A DNA stretch of 8,085 nt from Fimbriimonadales bacterium. Lineage in GTDB: Bacteria; Armatimonadota; Fimbriimonadia; Fimbriimonadales; GBS-DC. Numbering within the stretch: position 1 is the stretch's first letter; every line of letters begins with the position of its first letter. Shown here in pieces: positions 6,063 through 8,085 of the stretch. The notes under the pieces are model-generated. The model saw only the letters and a program-made list of their open reading frames with translations. It was not told the DNA's origin and did not search any database. The translations under genes were made by a program, and so were the position numbers. The DNA is taken from positions 1 to 8,085 of the forward strand of contig JAOAFW010000327.1 in assembly GCA_026416065.1 (NCBI GenBank), given 5' to 3'.

Positions 6063-6068
6063 TACAAT
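6063..6068 (+). promoter_or_regulatory. -10 box for a leaderless permease transcript
   Basis: TACAAT ends 6 bases before GTG 6075, the spacing expected when the start codon coincides with the transcription start. There is no Shine-Dalgarno site in the 26-base gap after trpS. The arrangement resembles the trpS promoter in the same window (GGTACAAT here, GGTATAAT there). Read-through from trpS is also possible, as no terminator separates them. Confidence 0.55.
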
Positions 6069-6074
6069 TCCCGC

Positions 6075-6878
6075 GTGCGTTCGCTTGCATCGAAGGTTGT
6101 CGCTTTGCTGAAAATCTACATCGCTGATAGCCTCGCCTATCGCGCCAGCGCGTTCATCTGGATGCTGACCGATGTGGTGCATTGCCTTGTGATGCCACTC
6201 GTCTGGCTCTCGGCGTATAATGGGCGCGAGGCGATTGCCGGCTACAACCCCGGCGAGATGGTCACCTATTATGTAATGATTGCCTTCACCACCAACTTCA
6301 TCGTAAGCCACATTATGTGGGATCTATCGTGGGAAATCAAGGAGGGGATACTGTCGCAGTGGCTGTTGCGACCGGTACCGATTGTATGGCGGCTGGTGGC
6401 GCAGAACCTTTCGTGGCGGGCGATGCGGATGGTGCTGTTCGCGCCGGTCGCCGCGCTCGCGCTCTGGTACTACAGCCGGTTTACCCCCCTCAGTCCAATC
6501 GATTTGGGGTGGACCTTTTGGTTGAGCGTGCTGTTGGGGCACCTGGTCTCTTTTTTCACTGCCTACGCGCTGGCGGCGCTCGCATTCTGGCTCCAGGAGA
6601 CGCAAAGCGTGTTCTCACTCTATTACGCGCCGATGCTCCTGCTTAGCGGCTGGGTCGCGCCCATCGCCCTGATGCCGGGCTGGTTGCAGATACTGGCGAT
6701 GGCATTCCCCTTCCGCTACACAACCGCTGTGCCCGTAGAGATTGCCATTGGGAAGTTGCAAGGCGAGGCGATGTGGATGGAAATCGGTTTGCAGGCGGTG
6801 TGGGTGCTTGTCGGTATCGGCGCAGCGCAGCTCCTCTGGCGCAAGGGGCTAAGACAGTATACAGGGGTGGGGATGTGA
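6075..6878 (+). CDS. ABC-2 type transporter permease, COG4587-like
   Basis: This 267-residue membrane protein has about six hydrophobic segments (roughly 24-51, 59-80, 115-134, 145-172, 176-200 and 240-258). The cytoplasmic motif EGILSQWLLRPVPIVWR (about 91-107) is typical of the ABC2_membrane_6/DUF990 permeases, which pair with a second permease and an ATPase (COG4586). These systems are annotated as uncharacterised exporters and the substrate cannot be read from the sequence. The start is GTG 6075, giving MRSLASKVVALLKIYIADSLAYRAS, a normal basic N-terminus, with a -10 box 6 bases upstream. Its stop overlaps the GTG start of the next permease in the tetranucleotide GTGA, indicating translational coupling. 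No ATPase gene is in the window. Family assignment is firm, function is not. Confidence 0.88.
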   Translation: MRSLASKVVALLKIYIADSLAYRASAFIWMLTDVVHCLVMPLVWLSAYNGREAIAGYNPGEMVTYYVMIAFTTNFIVSHIMWDLSWEIKEGILSQWLLRPVPIVWRLVAQNLSWRAMRMVLFAPVAALALWYYSRFTPLSPIDLGWTFWLSVLLGHLVSFFTAYALAALAFWLQETQSVFSLYYAPMLLLSGWVAPIALMPGWLQILAMAFPFRYTTAVPVEIAIGKLQGEAMWMEIGLQAVWVLVGIGAAQLLWRKGLRQYTGVGM

Positions 6879-7672
6879 AACGGCTTGGCTTCTACTGGAA
6901 CCTGTACAAGGCGTTTTTGCGCACCAGTCTCGTGCGCGAGATGGAGTTCCGCGCCAACTTCTGGGCGAAGGTACTCTACAATGCGCTCTGGCTGGGCTTC
7001 TTTCTGGCGACGCTCAAGATTATCTACCGCCATACGGACTCCATCGCGGGCTGGAGCGAGTCGGAGGCGCTCGTGCTGGCAGCGACCCTGTATTTTATCG
7101 ACGCGCTCATCGCTACGCTGTTCTACTTTGGGCTATCAGAATTGCCCACGATGGTGCGACAGGGCACTCTGGACTTCGTGCTGTTCAAGCCCGTCGACTC
7201 ACAGTTCTGGATCTCGCTGCGCCGGATCAATCTGGATCAGCTCGGCTCGCTGGTCGTGGCGGTGCTGCTGGGCGTCTACGCGCTGCTCCGACTGGAGTAC
7301 CTGCCCGCGCTGCCGAATATCGCCCTGTATCTGGCGATGGTGTTGACGGGTGTACTGATTTTCTATTCGTTCCACTTTATGATGATGACGCTGAGCATCT
7401 GGTTGGTGCGTGTGGAGAATCTGTGGGTGCTGTCGGATGTGTTCGCGCAGATTGGTCGTTTCCCGACGGATGTGTTTGAAACGGTGTTGCGTCGCCTGTT
7501 TACCTATGTGCTGCCGATTGCGTTTCTGGCGACCATCCCCACGAAAGCCCTGCTCGGCAAAGCTTCGGCAGGGTTCCTGTGGTTCGCGGTCGCTTGGGCA
7601 CTGGCCTTTTTCCTTGCGGGGCGCGCTTTTTGGAAGTTTGCGTTGAAAAGTTATACAAGCGCGAGTTCTTAG
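6875..7672 (+). CDS. ABC-2 type transporter permease, COG3694-like (DUF990)
   Basis: This 265-residue partner permease begins VKRLGFYWNLYKAFLRTSLVREMEFRANFW and has about six hydrophobic segments. The motif VRQGTLDFVLFKPVDSQFW (near residue 90) parallels the LLRPVP motif of its neighbour and is the hallmark of this family. The start at GTG 6875 overlaps the upstream stop by 4 bases; a purine-rich run (AGGGGTGGGG, 6863-6872) lies just before it. The frame is open back to 6773, but that extension only duplicates the upstream gene in another frame. The two permeases probably form a heterodimer served by an ATPase encoded elsewhere. The stop (TAG, 7670-7672) is one base away from the convergent trpA stop. 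Confidence 0.88.
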   Translation: MKRLGFYWNLYKAFLRTSLVREMEFRANFWAKVLYNALWLGFFLATLKIIYRHTDSIAGWSESEALVLAATLYFIDALIATLFYFGLSELPTMVRQGTLDFVLFKPVDSQFWISLRRINLDQLGSLVVAVLLGVYALLRLEYLPALPNIALYLAMVLTGVLIFYSFHFMMMTLSIWLVRVENLWVLSDVFAQIGRFPTDVFETVLRRLFTYVLPIAFLATIPTKALLGKASAGFLWFAVAWALAFFLAGRAFWKFALKSYTSASS

Positions 7673-7673
7673 C

Positions 7674-8085
7674 TTATGGACGCGTCGCTACTTTGAGCCC
7701 TCGGAGATATTCGCCAACAGCAGTTTGCCAGTGTGGCGAATCGGCGAACTCGTGCAGGTAGCGCACCAGTTGGCTGCCCACCACCGCACCATCAGCGATT
7801 TGGGCAATCTGGCGCACATGCTCTGGCTTAGACACGCCGAACCCGACGGCGATGGGCAATTCGGAATGTTCGCGAATGCGCGCCACGAGGTCGGGCAGGT
7901 CAGGAGGCAGCTGGTCGCGTGCGCCTGTGACGCCTGTCCGCGAGACGCAGTAGATAAACCCCTGCCCACGCTCCGCCACAAGGCGGATGCGCTCCGTTGT
8001 GCTGGTGGGCGTGAGCAGAAAAATCGGCTGCAGGGCGTACTGGCGGGCGTAATGGAGCCACTCATCCGCTTCATCAGGGGGCAGG
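7674..8085 (-). CDS. trpA: Tryptophan synthase alpha subunit, C-terminal half (runs off the window)
   Basis: TrpA cleaves indole-3-glycerol phosphate to indole and glyceraldehyde-3-phosphate and passes indole to TrpB. The 136 residues present correspond to about half of a family of about 265. The frame is open from the window edge, beginning LPPDEADEWLHYAR, to the TAA at 7674-7676. Recognisable segments are PIFLLTPTSTTERI, GFIYCVSRTGVTGAR (loop 6 and phosphate site), IAVGFGVSKPEHV and ADGAVVGSQLV. The catalytic Glu and Asp of the family lie in the missing N-terminal half. A GTG at 7979 is internal, because clear family sequence continues upstream of it. The stop lies one base from the stop of the convergent permease gene. 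Confidence 0.96.
   Translation of the reverse strand, partial: LPPDEADEWLHYARQYALQPIFLLTPTSTTERIRLVAERGQGFIYCVSRTGVTGARDQLPPDLPDLVARIREHSELPIAVGFGVSKPEHVRQIAQIADGAVVGSQLVRYLHEFADSPHWQTAVGEYLRGLKVATRP

Noticed and set aside
6773..6874. N-terminal extension of the second permease
   Set aside because: It is an out-of-frame reading of the end of the first permease; GTG 6875 gives the normal family N-terminus and a 4-base coupled overlap.
7709..7741. Inverted repeat ATTCGCCA/TGGCGAAT as terminator for the permeases
   Set aside because: It lies within trpA coding sequence, has a 17-base loop and no T-run; chance or codon constraint is likelier.
7674..8085. Possible frameshift in trpA, since two overlapping minus-strand frames are open
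   Set aside because: Family sequence continues in one frame from the stop to the window edge; the other frame has no TrpA motifs.

Overview
The window looks like a metagenome- or isolate-derived contig end from a moderately GC-rich bacterium with a Gram-negative-type envelope. Two proteins carry PEP-CTERM sorting tails, one is a probable lipoprotein with carboxypeptidase-regulatory-like repeats, and several genes lack Shine-Dalgarno sites and sit directly behind -10 boxes. Together these traits suggest Armatimonadota (Fimbriimonadales- or Chthonomonas-like). This is inference; no rRNA or other decisive marker is present. The first 19 bases are not biological: they are the Nextera/Tn5 mosaic-end adapter, so genomic sequence begins at about base 20.

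Layout. 20-529 (+): 3' part of tgt (queuine/preQ1 tRNA-ribosyltransferase). 542-2140 (+): two tandem paralogous PEP-CTERM proteins of exactly 214 residues each. Each has its own sigma-54 (-24/-12) promoter, a shared 13-base upstream box at an identical distance, a strong ribosome binding site and a rho-independent terminator. 2237-3595 (+): a probable secreted lipoprotein with two carboxypeptidase-regulatory-like domains and fibronectin-III-like C-terminal domains. 3596-3626: a long GC hairpin between convergent genes. 3621-4940 (-): aroA (class II-type EPSP synthase). 4987-6048 (+): trpS, divergent from aroA across only 46 bp. 6075-6878 and 6875-7672 (+): two overlapping ABC-2 type permeases without their ATPase. 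7674-8085 (-): 3' half of trpA, running off the window and convergent with the permeases one base away. No gene-free stretch exceeds 300 bases; the longest gaps are 530-668 and 1314-1495, and both are filled by regulatory elements.

How the genes fit together. The left half is a cell-surface block: two sigma-54-controlled, probably exosortase-sorted proteins plus a lipoprotein. The right half is housekeeping: aroA, trpS and trpA all bear on chorismate/tryptophan supply and use, with a membrane exporter-like permease pair embedded between trpS and trpA. The most notable signal is the duplicated promoter architecture in front of the PEP-CTERM genes, which defines a searchable candidate regulon. 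No CRISPR array, transposase, tRNA or rRNA was seen.
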